A DNA stretch of 41,269 nucleotides from Verrucomicrobiaceae bacterium (lineage in GTDB: Bacteria > Verrucomicrobiota > Verrucomicrobiia > Verrucomicrobiales > Verrucomicrobiaceae): positions 1 through 41,269 of the forward strand of contig JAEUHK010000060.1 in NCBI GenBank assembly GCA_016795465.1, in the 5' to 3' direction. The stretch's first letter is position 1. Each line of letters starts with the position of its first letter. The notes beneath the pieces were generated by a model. It did not search any database and was not told the DNA's origin. It worked only from the letters and a program-made list of their open reading frames with translations. The position numbers were made by a program, and so were the translations under genes. Shown piece after piece: positions 10,829 to 21,300 of the stretch.

Positions 10829-13800
10829 TCAAGGCACCAGCCGCACACGGTAGAAGTGCTTTGCCGTGCCTGCGCTGGTGTCGGTGTAGCTGCTCGTGGC
10901 TCCATTCGCCGTGATCTCGGGTGAAATATCCACCCAATCCGTGCTCAACAAGGTGGCACTACGCTGCACGCGATACTTTTTGCCCGCGACGCTGGCCCAA
11001 GTGATGACGAACTGGCCATTCGCGGGCACGGAGGCGTTGCTCACCTTAAACACGGAGGCGCTTGAGAGCGGATTCGTGCCCGCGGCATGCTCAGCTTCGT
11101 TCGTTTGGCCGTCGGCGTCGTCATCGGCCGTTGGAGCGAGCAATTTGACCGGCGTCGTGGTGCTGCTGGGATTCGGAGCGCCGGTGTCGGAGGTGCTGGA
11201 GGTGGAATTCACTCCCGCGGCACTCACGGCGGTGAGGATGGCGTAGTAGGTTTGACCGGGCGTGCCAGTGAATTGGTAGCTGGTGCCGTTCACGCTGACA
11301 TTGTTCGCCACGTTGTTGCCGCCGGGTGTGGTGCCGATGCTGATGCGCCAGTTGGTGATGTTGTCATGCGGGCCTGCGTTGCTGGTCCAGGTGAAGGTGC
11401 CTTGGTTGCCGATCTGGTAGTAGCTGGTGTTTGGGGCACTAGCCGGTGGAGGTGTGACATCGACGATCTTCAAGAATTGCGCGAGCTCGCCGTCGTTGGT
11501 GATCGGATTGACGGTGCCACCGCCGAGACTGACGAAGATGCCGTTGCTGTAAATGTCCGCGCCGGTGCGGGCGGTGCCCCACACATTGGCGCCGGCGTTG
11601 CTGCTGGCGAGGTTGCGGATGTTGTATTGGCGTGCGGCGCTGTTTTGCAGGCCGAGGAGGTTCCAAAGTGGATCGCCGACGCCGCCGCGAATGTCGAAGG
11701 TGTCGCTGGTGCTGAAGTGTGTCGTTGGTCCCGTGCCGGGCGAGGTGGCGTTGTGCTCGAAGAGGTTGGCGAAGCACAACACGACATCCTTGAACGCGGG
11801 CGAGGCATTGGCCTGCTCGTATTTCGCGATGGCGAAGATGTTGTCGGCGGGAGCGCCGCCGCCGATTTTTTGGTCGAGGTAGTATTGATTGATCGATTTG
11901 ATCGCGGGGCTGTTCAGGCGAGCCCAGTTCACGCGGCCATACCATTGGGCGAGCCCGGCGTTGTTCGGCGGTGGATTGGTCCAGAAGGAGGCGCGGTTCC
12001 ACTTTTTGAAATGCGGCACGCGTTTGCCGAAGTTCAGCTCGTGGTCAGTGTCGAAGCCGTCGAAGTGGCCGTTGCCGGGCGTGGTGTTGTATCGCTGGAT
12101 GCCCTGCTCCTGGCCGAGGAAGATCATCGGCAGTCCGGCGACGGCGGAAACCGCTCCGTAGCGGGTGGCGGTGAGCCAGGTGTCATTGTCCGGCATGATC
12201 TCGTCATGGCTGGTGAGATTGAGCAGGATGGCTCCGGTGCGATAGTTGCTGCGGCGGCTCTCGAGAGCGCCTTGCAGGGCCCATTCCTTGTTCACCGGCG
12301 TGCTGCCGGTGAATTGGAAGACGATGCTCTCATTGAGAATGTCGAACACGCGATTGCTGCGGTAGCCGGGTTCACCGCCATCGAGCGTCTCGGCCATAAA
12401 GACGAAGTTCCACTTTGCGCTGCGGGTGCGGTTGATGATGTATTCCCAAAGCGGATTCGGCAGGCCCTGGCCGAAGTCGCAGCGCAGGGCGTCGATGCCT
12501 TTGTTATCGGCGGCGAGCCGCTGGGCGTAGGTGCCTGTGGTGGAGTTCGTCAACGAGTGGCCGGTCTGCTGCAGCCAGTAAACGGGGTAATAGGCCATGT
12601 AGCGCCAGCTCTTGATCACCTCGGGGCTGAGGCTGTTGAAGTCCATGAAGTCATCCTCATTGCGATGCGGGCGGGCGCTTTCCGGCGTGTAGCTGTCGAA
12701 GCGCCAGAGAGCGGAGTAGCGGCCAAAGTAGAGCTCGGTGACATCATTCCACTTGCCGAAGTCATTGCGATCCGGTGCCACCGCCTTGTCCTTGTCGCCG
12801 AGATTCGTGAAGTAGGTCGCGGGCTGGCCGTAGTCGCCGGTGCGGCTGTACCAATGCACGGGCAGCGGCGCGGTGGCACTGCCGGTGAAGCCGAGATCGA
12901 CACCGCCCTGGCCGTAAATCGCATCCCAGGCCGTGTGATTGGCCACATAGTCGAGCATCACATTGATGGTGCCGACCGTGCCGGAGTAAGCATCCGCCTT
13001 GGCGACAAAATTTTGAAACTCGCTCATCGCCGACGACTCGCTGTTCGCCGCACCCATCGCGGGGTTCACGGCAAAGAAGTTCTTGGTGGCGTATGGGCTA
13101 CCCGGTTCATACGGCGAGCTAGTGGCTGGATCATTTTCCACGCCGAGCCCGCCGGTGGGATGGATGGGCTGGAACCACAGGCAATTGGCTTGCACGAAGT
13201 TGAAGTAATCGAGATTCAGCGGGTCATGGCCGTCGGTGTCGCCATCCGCGGCACCGAGCAGGTCGGTGAAGGTGCTGCGACCTCCTTGGTTATTGGCGGT
13301 GGCCTCGATGTTGAGCGTGTTCACCACATACAGCGTCATTTCGAGCGTCTTCCTCGGGCTCACCACCACCGCATGATCCCGATCACCATAGTAAAACCAC
13401 GGCGAGGTCGGCGAGAAGCGATAGCGCACCGTGGCTCGATAGGAGCCGGTCTTCGTCACGGGCAGCGCGGCGATCCACGTGCTGCCGCTGCTATTCGTCA
13501 TCGGATAGGCCTTGTAGTAATGCGTTTCGCCCGTGGTGGCCAGATCACGCGCCGGAGGCACGATCGCATCCGCGATGCCGTCGCCGTTGTTATCCTGATC
13601 GGCCTTTTCGCGACGGTTGAGATTGGTGACCACCTGCACCTCCGTGGGAGGTGTGCCCGCATTGAAAGTGGCGCTCACATTCAGCGACTGCGTTTCGCCC
13701 GCGATCTCGTCGATGAAGAACTTCGTCGTCTGATACGGCCCGCTGGCGCTGTTGATCGTGAGGTCGCTGATGCGCTGGATGCCGGTGATCGAGTAGTTCG

Positions 13801-14506
13801 CGCCCGCGTTATTGTTCCAGGAAAGCGTCAGCGCGTCCGTGGCGAAGCCGTTGTGGAATTTGTCTGGCGTGGCGGTGCTGGTGAAGACATACCACGCGTA
13901 GTTTTTGCCATCTTTGATGTCCGGAATCGTCGTCGTTGCCGAATTGCCCGCCACCGTGGCCTGAATGACCTGCGAATACTTCCACGCCGAATCCGTGTAA
14001 CGCACATAGACCTTCTCCTCGGCCGATGGCGTGCCGTTGAGGTTGATGGTGATCAAACCGGTGCCCGCATTTCGCGAGACGCCCGTGATCGCCACAGGAG
14101 CGCTGCTGAGCTCCATCACGCTGATGAACGTATTCGCGAGACCTGGGTCCTTGGTCGTGAAGATGTAGCGTTTGCCGCTCGTCAAGCCGCCGGAGAGTTT
14201 GGCCGCCGAATCGCCGAGCGGTTGGTAATACAGGATGGCCAGTTCGTTCTTCGGGAAGATCAAATTGCCGCCGTAGTCTTGGTTCCAGTTGTTGCCGGTG
14301 ACCATCTTGAAGTTGTAGTCCGCATCCGCAGCCGGGGCGGTCCATTCAAAGCGAAACCACTCCGTGCTGCCATCCGGACCGGTATATTTGTAGCTGTTCG
14401 TCGTGCCTAAATCCCACCCCTGACCATCGCCGGGAAAATCGACCTCATTCGCCACCCAGGCGGAGGCAGAGGAAACAAGAAGAAGGAAGAACAGAAGTCG
14501 GATCAT
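10829..14506 (-). CDS. Secreted GH13 alpha-amylase-family protein, 1225 aa
   Basis: Secreted alpha-glucan hydrolase candidate. Signal peptide MIRLLFFLLLVSSASA. Residues about 17-370 are beta-sandwich-like, probably carbohydrate-binding. The GH13 barrel shows region I MLDYVANHT (about 517-525), region II GIDALRCDF (about 669-677, nucleophile Asp), region III FMAETLD (acid/base Glu about 706) and region IV TSHDE (Asp about 768), so the catalytic triad is complete. A fibronectin-like segment follows (about 1030-1130), then a calcium-binding hinge DDDADGQTNEAEHAAGTNP and a terminal beta domain containing KKYRVQRS and ending HFYRVRLVP. That tail is shared with the two giant proteins at 22950-36923. 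Convergent with esterase 1. Confidence 0.9.
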   Translation of the reverse strand: MIRLLFFLLLVSSASAWVANEVDFPGDGQGWDLGTTNSYKYTGPDGSTEWFRFEWTAPAADADYNFKMVTGNNWNQDYGGNLIFPKNELAILYYQPLGDSAAKLSGGLTSGKRYIFTTKDPGLANTFISVMELSSAPVAITGVSRNAGTGLITINLNGTPSAEEKVYVRYTDSAWKYSQVIQATVAGNSATTTIPDIKDGKNYAWYVFTSTATPDKFHNGFATDALTLSWNNNAGANYSITGIQRISDLTINSASGPYQTTKFFIDEIAGETQSLNVSATFNAGTPPTEVQVVTNLNRREKADQDNNGDGIADAIVPPARDLATTGETHYYKAYPMTNSSGSTWIAALPVTKTGSYRATVRYRFSPTSPWFYYGDRDHAVVVSPRKTLEMTLYVVNTLNIEATANNQGGRSTFTDLLGAADGDTDGHDPLNLDYFNFVQANCLWFQPIHPTGGLGVENDPATSSPYEPGSPYATKNFFAVNPAMGAANSESSAMSEFQNFVAKADAYSGTVGTINVMLDYVANHTAWDAIYGQGGVDLGFTGSATAPLPVHWYSRTGDYGQPATYFTNLGDKDKAVAPDRNDFGKWNDVTELYFGRYSALWRFDSYTPESARPHRNEDDFMDFNSLSPEVIKSWRYMAYYPVYWLQQTGHSLTNSTTGTYAQRLAADNKGIDALRCDFGQGLPNPLWEYIINRTRSAKWNFVFMAETLDGGEPGYRSNRVFDILNESIVFQFTGSTPVNKEWALQGALESRRSNYRTGAILLNLTSHDEIMPDNDTWLTATRYGAVSAVAGLPMIFLGQEQGIQRYNTTPGNGHFDGFDTDHELNFGKRVPHFKKWNRASFWTNPPPNNAGLAQWYGRVNWARLNSPAIKSINQYYLDQKIGGGAPADNIFAIAKYEQANASPAFKDVVLCFANLFEHNATSPGTGPTTHFSTSDTFDIRGGVGDPLWNLLGLQNSAARQYNIRNLASSNAGANVWGTARTGADIYSNGIFVSLGGGTVNPITNDGELAQFLKIVDVTPPPASAPNTSYYQIGNQGTFTWTSNAGPHDNITNWRISIGTTPGGNNVANNVSVNGTSYQFTGTPGQTYYAILTAVSAAGVNSTSSTSDTGAPNPSSTTTPVKLLAPTADDDADGQTNEAEHAAGTNPLSSASVFKVSNASVPANGQFVITWASVAGKKYRVQRSATLLSTDWVDISPEITANGATSSYTDTSAGTAKHFYRVRLVP

Positions 14507-14584
14507 GGCAGGTCGGGCTGCATCACTACTAGGCGGGGCTTGGTGCCCGTCCTTTGGTCATCCGTTGAAATTACGGTCGCTAGC

Positions 14585-14869
14585 TCAGCCCACGTATCCC
14601 TGATGAGCATATCGACGCAGGGTCTCAGGCGCGATGTCATAACCGTTCGGCCACGAAAGAATGCCGTAGGAGAGAAACACCAGCGCAAAGGTCTCCGGGT
14701 CGGATAGCGCCCGTCGAAGCGGCCCGCCCTCGTCACCGTAAGAGCTGAAATCGAGTTCAGCCACATAGCCGTCGCGGAAGTGCAGGCTGACACGATGAGG
14801 ACCTGTGAGGCGGAGCGAGGCTACCTCGCACGCTTCGAGCGAGACTGTTTCTGGAAGAGCTGTCGTCAT
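14585..14869 (-). CDS. DUF2442 family protein
   Basis: 94 residues from ATG 14869. An in-frame TTG at 14881 would overlap the upstream stop. The family pattern is visible as VSLHFRDGYVAELDFSSYG, then LSDPETFALVFLSYGILSWP and NGYDIAPETLRRYA. The gene starts 8 bp after the stop of the DUF4160 gene. DUF2442 and DUF4160 genes are frequently adjacent in bacteria, and a toxin-antitoxin-like role has been suggested for such pairs; the biochemical function is unknown. Confidence 0.85.
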   Translation of the reverse strand: MTTALPETVSLEACEVASLRLTGPHRVSLHFRDGYVAELDFSSYGDEGGPLRRALSDPETFALVFLSYGILSWPNGYDIAPETLRRYAHQGYVG

Positions 14870-14877
14870 AGCGGCAA

Positions 14878-15135
14878 TCAAGCAAGGGGTGGGATGCGCT
14901 TCAAGGGAAGATGCTGCTGGGCGAGTTGCCAGTCCTCGGCCAGTTCAGCCCCGTGCCCGGCGGCCCATTCGCGGATCAGACGTCTGGCCTGGGGCGACAT
15001 GGCTCCCTCCATCAGAGCGCCATCGAGAGTGAACGCAGCACGTTCCCCTTCGTAGCGTGCATGGAAATGAGGAGGAAGATGATCGTCATAGAACATCTCC
15101 ACACGGATTCCAAGAAACCGGCTGATCTCAGGCAT
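14878..15135 (-). CDS. DUF4160 family protein
   Basis: 85 residues, first gene of a small operon with DUF2442. The conserved N-terminal core is MPEISRFLGIRVEMFYDDH followed by LPPHFHARYEGE; the HxPPHxHA motif is the family hallmark. The C terminus carries REWAAGHGAELAEDWQLA and ends IPPLA, also typical. Function unknown. It is divergent from the Rhs gene, with 193 bp between starts. Confidence 0.88.
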   Translation of the reverse strand: MPEISRFLGIRVEMFYDDHLPPHFHARYEGERAAFTLDGALMEGAMSPQARRLIREWAAGHGAELAEDWQLAQQHLPLKRIPPLA

Positions 15136-15328
15136 GTCGAGATGGTGTCAGAAAGCCTGCGAGATGACAATCATCAATCTCGTCAAGGCGTCCTCCGCCT
15201 TGGTTCCACGCGCGGTAAAGGCGGGCGGGCAGCGCAGCAGGAGCCCAGATGGCAAGAGTGAAGACGCGTTTTCTTCGGAGAACCACCCGTCACTTGCTCT
15301 TTCAAGGGATGTCACCACCATCACGCCC
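15136..15328. promoter_or_regulatory. Divergent region between DUF4160 and the Rhs gene
   Basis: 193 bp. The Rhs frame stays open through most of it, but the peptide lacks family features and a good signal peptide begins at 15329. Promoters for both directions are expected here; none is convincing by eye. Confidence 0.3.
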
Positions 15329-18300
15329 ATGAGAGCCGCTCTCCCGACCTTTCTCGCCCTCGCGTTTGCCAGCCCGGCCTTGGCTGCGCCGGATCTGTAT
15401 CTGGCTTGGGCGACTTCCAAATGGGGCACGGCCACCACGGGCAGCGTGGTTCAGCGCAGTGTCACCTGGGGCGAGGAGGCGGACCCGGACCGCGATGGCA
15501 TCGCGAATCTCATCGAGTATGCCTGTGATACCGATCCCATGCGGCATAATCCGGCCAGCGATTGCTGGCAGTTCTTCCTGCCGGACTCGGGAGCGGCCGA
15601 GTATCGCTATCCGCAGATCACCGCGCATCTGCGCACCGATGATCCTGACTTGCGGGTGCTTGCACAGACGAGTCAGGACCTCGCTTTTTGGTCGCCACAG
15701 GCCAGTTCGGTGGATTTCAGCCAGCCGCAGCCGGAAAATCCCGCCGTATGGGAGCAGGCCACCGGCAGCACGCTGCGCGGGCTGCGGCAGATGCGCTACA
15801 TCGACCGCCAGTCCATGGCGCAGCGCTCGCGGGCCTTCATGCGGCTGCATGTCGTGCGTCGCTTCGCCAGTGCCAGCACCACGCCCATCGAGCCTTTTGC
15901 CTTCACGCCGGGCCAAACGGTCGCCACTGGCTCCACGGCTCGGTCCAGCAGCATCACGCTGGCGGGATTCGCGGGCACGCTCAGCGCCAGCATTCCGGCA
16001 GGAGCCACCTTGTTCGTCAATGGCACCGCGCAGACCGGCTCCAGCGCCACGGTGAAGGTGGGTGATGTGCTCTGGATGCAGGCCACCGCGCCGGGCATCG
16101 CCGGGCAGCCACAGAACTACACGCTCACCATCGGCGGCCAATCCGCCACCTGGAGCTTCACGGCGGGCAGCATCGCCGCTGTGCCGGATCATCCGGGCAC
16201 GGACTCCGGCTACACCCCAGTGGAGACAGGCGTCTCGGACACCGGCGCGGCGCAGATCAGCATCCCGATTGTCGTCGCCCCTGGCACCGCCGGGATGCAG
16301 CCGAAGCTCTCCATCAACTACTCCAGCCAGGGCGGCAATGGCCCGCTCGGCGTCGGTTTCTCGCTCAGCGGCCTCAGCACCATCAGCCGCGTCGGACGCA
16401 CCGTCGCGCAGGATGGCGTCAAAGGCGGCGTCAACTTCGATGCCAACGACCGCTTCGCCCTCGACGGCCAGCGTTTGATCTTGGTATCGGGCACATGGGG
16501 AGTCGCTGGATCGGAGTATCGCACGGAAGTCGAATCGTTCTCCCAGATCACCGCCATTGGCCAGCAGGGCAATGCACCCAGCAAATGGCTGGTGAAAACG
16601 AAGGCCGGCCTGACCTACGAGTATGGAGGCGTTCAAAATGCCAAGGTGGATGCGGCACGATTTGTCGGCGATGTGGAACTGCTTACATGGCTGCTGGTCC
16701 GGGTCACAGACACGATGGGGAATGCCATGGAGTTCACTTACACAACTCCTCCAGCACCTGAGAGCGGTTATCGAAATGTTCAGTCGATTGTTTACACATC
16801 GAACACCTCGGTTTCTCCGCCATTGGTGGCATCATCAACGGTCTTGTTTGAATATGAAGACCGCCCGGATGCCCGCATCAGCTACATAGGCGGGGCCAAA
16901 GTTGAAATCCGGAAACGCCTGATCGGAATTGAAGCGCAAAACAACGGCAATGCCCTGCGGCGATATGAACTCGACTACCAGTTGAGTGCAGATTCCGCGC
17001 AATCCCAACTCGTCCAGGTTCGGGAAAAAGGTGTCGAGCCAGCCAGCGGCCCGTGGCCCGAACTTCCTCCCACCGTAATCACCTGGCAGACCAATGGAAC
17101 CCCGTTCACGTTCTCCGCTCCGCTGGCGACCGGCCTAGGGTCCAGCCTGTCTGCCTTCGTGGAGGATTTGTCGGGTGACTTCAATGGTGACGGACTTGCG
17201 GACGTGCTTATCTACGACTCGGCAACCCTGAAATTTGATCTGTATCTGAATCAGGGTGGAGGCACGTTTGGTGCGCGGATTCTTACCGATCTGTCAACGC
17301 CAGACGCCGATCTCGGAAGCCTGACGCGCCTCTTCCTTCTAGACGCGAACGGAGATGGCATGACGGATGTGATGTCCCACCAGCGTGACACCTCCTATTT
17401 TCTCTACCTCGCCAACGGTAGCGGTTTTACCCTGTCCCCCGAGGTTGCGATTCCTTTTGATTACCCGGCCTCACAATCCAGGCCGGTGGTGACCGGAGAT
17501 TTCAATGGTGACGGGCGCACGGACTTCATGGTCTGGAGAACCATTCCATCGGAAAGCGCGTCTCCCGCCTACTATCCCTATTACGTGACATCGTCGGGCG
17601 GCACATTCACCCGGATCACTGGTGTGTCATTGCCAAGTCACAACTCCACGACGGTAATCCCCCAGCAAATCGTCGGCGACTTCAACAGCGATGGCATGGC
17701 GGACTTGTTGAATTACCATGTGCCGTTCTCGAACTCCTTGTTCAACTTGTTCCCTTCCACAGGCCTGGGTTTTGGCGCTGCCACGGCTACCACGGTGCCC
17801 GGATGGTCGAACAGTTCCATTCTCCACCTTCCAGGGGACTACAATGGGGACGGCTTGGTCGATCTCGGCGTTTTCAACAACTCCACCGGCAAGTATGACA
17901 TTCACCTCTCCAAGGGCAGCGGTTTTGCGGCTCCGCTTGCAAGCAATGTGACTCCTAACACCTCCGCCAATCTGCTCCGCCAGACTGTGGCGGATTTCAA
18001 TGGCGACGGCCTGTCGGACATGATGATGTGGAATGCCACCAGCAGCAGGTATGACATTTATCGGGCGAAAGGAGACGGCACATTTGCTGCGCCCGTTCAG
18101 TCAGACATTCCCTCGCAGACGAATCAAGGAAGCAGGAACATTCTCGGGGACTTCAACGGCGACGGGCGCACGGATGTTCTCGTCTGGCGGCAGCCTTTCG
18201 ACATCTACCGCTACTTCCTCTACCTCAGCGCAGGCAAACAACCCGATTTGGTCACCAAAGTGACAAACGGCCAGGGCGGCTGGTCTCAGCTTGATTACAA

Positions 18301-21300
18301 GCCGCTCACGGACGCCTCTGTTTACACCAAGGGGGCGGCCCTGGCCTATCCGTTCTACACAATCCAGGCACCCATGCATGTCGTCGCACAGATGCAGATG
18401 CGGAATGGCGTGGATGGTGACGCTTTCATGGCGGTGAGCAATCCTCCTGTGACCACCTCGTCCACCTCTTACCACTATGAGCAGGGATGGATGAGCCTCG
18501 ATGGGCAGGGTTTTCGAGGTTTCACGGTCGTAGAGCAGACAGATGACACGACAGGCATTGTCACGCGATCAGAGTATGACAACACCCGGCCTCAAGTGGC
18601 TGGCCGCCCTCTGCGCACAACTCAGAAGCTCGCAGACGGGCGTTTGATTTCGGAGACATTGAACACTTGGGTGTTTGACGAATACCCGTTCACGAACGGG
18701 GCGCACACGGAGAAGTCCTACTTCACCTTTTCCAGTGAAAGCATCACGCGGAGCTTTGAGGTCAATGCACCGGTGGGCAGCCCGCCTGTCCGCACTTCCA
18801 CCGTAAACAACGTGGACTACGACAGCTTCGGCAATCTGCTCACAAGCACCACGACCCAAGGTGATGTCTCCGAAACCTTGGTTTCAACCTACACAAACGA
18901 CACCACTCGTTGGATTCTCGGTCGCCTCGCCACGAGCAGCGTGACGAAGTCCGGACCGAATCCCGCTGGAGCAGGCACGGTGAGCCTCACACGCAGTTCC
19001 TCCTTCGCCTACCACCCGACCACCGGCCTGCTCACGCAAGAAGTCATCGAACCCAGCGGCGGCGTCTTGCGACAGCAGAAGGACTACACACACGACAACT
19101 TTGGCAACATCCTCACCAGCACGATCTCGACCAGCGGAGCCGCCTCCCGCACCACCACCACGACTTATACGCCTGATGGCCGTTTCGTCGCCACCACGAC
19201 GAATGCGGAGGGGCACACGGAATCGAAGACCTACGATCCGCTGCTGGGCAATGTGCTCACGCAGACGGGGCCAAACGGCCTCACAACGAGTTGGGAATAC
19301 GACGCCATCGGCAGGCCGATCAACGAAACGCGGCCGGATGGCACGGTGACGCGCTCGTTTTACCGTCACGTGACTGGGAGCACGGTGGGGGCGCCGCCAA
19401 GGGCGGTGCATTATGTGCGGGTGCAGTCCAGCGGCAGCGCACCAAAGACGGTGTGGTATGATTTGCTCGACCGTGAGATCAAGACGGATGGCATAGCCTT
19501 CGACGGACGCACGGTTTCAGCGCACAAGGTCTTCAACAACCGCGGGGAGGTCACCCATGCCTCGCAGCCTTACTTTGCCGGGGACACGCCGCTTTACTCC
19601 ACCATGCTCTACGATGCGGTGGGCCGTGAGTATCAGCAGACTGATCCGGGCAATCGCGTGACCAAGACGACCTACGACGGCCTCACGACCACCGTGGAGC
19701 GGAACTACAATTCCGCCGCTCTCACCGACTTCCAGAAAGCCGTCACCGTGGTGAACGCGATGGGCTGGACGGTGCAGTCGAGCCAATACCTCGGCACCGC
19801 GGCGAAGACGATCACACGAAAATACGATCCGTATGGGAACCTGCGCTTCGTCACCGATCCCGCCGGGAACACCACCGAGCTGCGCTACGACGTGCGTGGG
19901 AACAAAACCTGGATGAGCGAGCCGAACAGCGGCGTCTCCACCTTCTCCTACAATGGCTTTGGCGAGCTGAAGACGCAGACCAACGCCGCCAACCAGACGA
20001 CCACGCTCGCCTACGACCGTCTCGGGCGTGTCACCAGCCGCACGGAGCCGGAGGGCGTCACCACCTTCACCTATGACACGGCGGCGATGGGCGTCGGCCA
20101 GCTCGCGCGTGAGGCGGGGCCGGGATTTGAGCGGCGCTACTTTTACGATGCGCTGGCACGGCCTGCCGCCACGGCGGAGACGCATGGCTTTCATGTCTTC
20201 TCCACCTCAAGAGGTTACGATCTCTACAGCAGGCCGGAGAGTGTCACCTACCCCAGCGGCTTCGCCACGCGGCAGGTGTATAATGCCAGCGGGCATCTGA
20301 GCGAGGTGCAAAACGGGGCCAATCCCAGCACGCTCTACTGGCGGGCGCTCCAGGTGAATGCCCGCGGGCAGGTGACGCAGGAGGCGCTGGGGAATGGCAT
20401 CGTCACGGAGCGGGCTTTTGAGGCGGAGACGGGGATCATCCAGGGCATCACGAGCACGCTTGGCTCCAGCGGCGATGTGCAGAAGCTCGGCTTCACCTTT
20501 GACCTGATCGGCAACCTCACCGAGCGGCGGGACAAACGCTTCAGCACGCACTTCGTCGAGGGTTTCGGCTACGACACGCTGAACCGCCTTCAAACCGTGA
20601 GCACCACGGGCGCGGCGGCGGTGACCTGCGCCTACAACGACCTCGGGAACCTCACCAGCCGCAGTGATGTGGGCACGCTGAATTACGCCAGCAGCGGCGC
20701 GGGGCCTCACGCGCTCACCAGCGTGACAGGCAGCAGCGGCGGCGCTTTGAACAAGACCTGCAGCTACGATGTGAAGGGCAACCGCACCACCGATGGCGGT
20801 ACGGTGCTGGACTACAGTTCCTTCAACAAGCCCACCCGCATCCGCAAAGGCGGGGACACGCTCAGCTTTGACTACGGCCCGGACCGCGCCCTCTACCGCC
20901 AGACCATTTTTCACACAAACGGCTCCGGGGCCACCAGCCAGACAGTGCGCGAATACATCGGCGGCCTCTACGAGCGGGAGATCACCAGCGAGGGCATCGT
21001 GCGCCACATCCACCACATCGCCGGTGGGAATGGCGTGGTGGCCATCCACACGGACGAGCGCAGCGCCGCCAGTGCCGCGCAGCGCACACGCTTCATCCAC
21101 AAGGACCACCTCGGCTCCGTGGATGCCATCACGGACAGCTCCGGCGTAGTCGTCGAGCGCCAGAGCTACGACGCCTGGGGCCGCCGCCGCACGGTGACGC
21201 ACAACGCAGGCACCTGGGCGGTCACCTATCCCGCCACGCCCGGCAGCGCGGAAACTCATCGCGGCTTCACCGGCCACGAGATGCTCGACCTCGTGGGCCT

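Noticed and set aside
11087..14410. 1107-codon open frame antisense to the GH13 gene
   Set aside because: Low-complexity Ala/Val/Gly/Arg-rich translation without motifs; the minus strand has signal peptide, four GH13 regions and a family tail.
15134..15328. N-terminal extension of the Rhs protein to 15134
   Set aside because: The extra peptide would bury a good signal peptide beginning at 15329.
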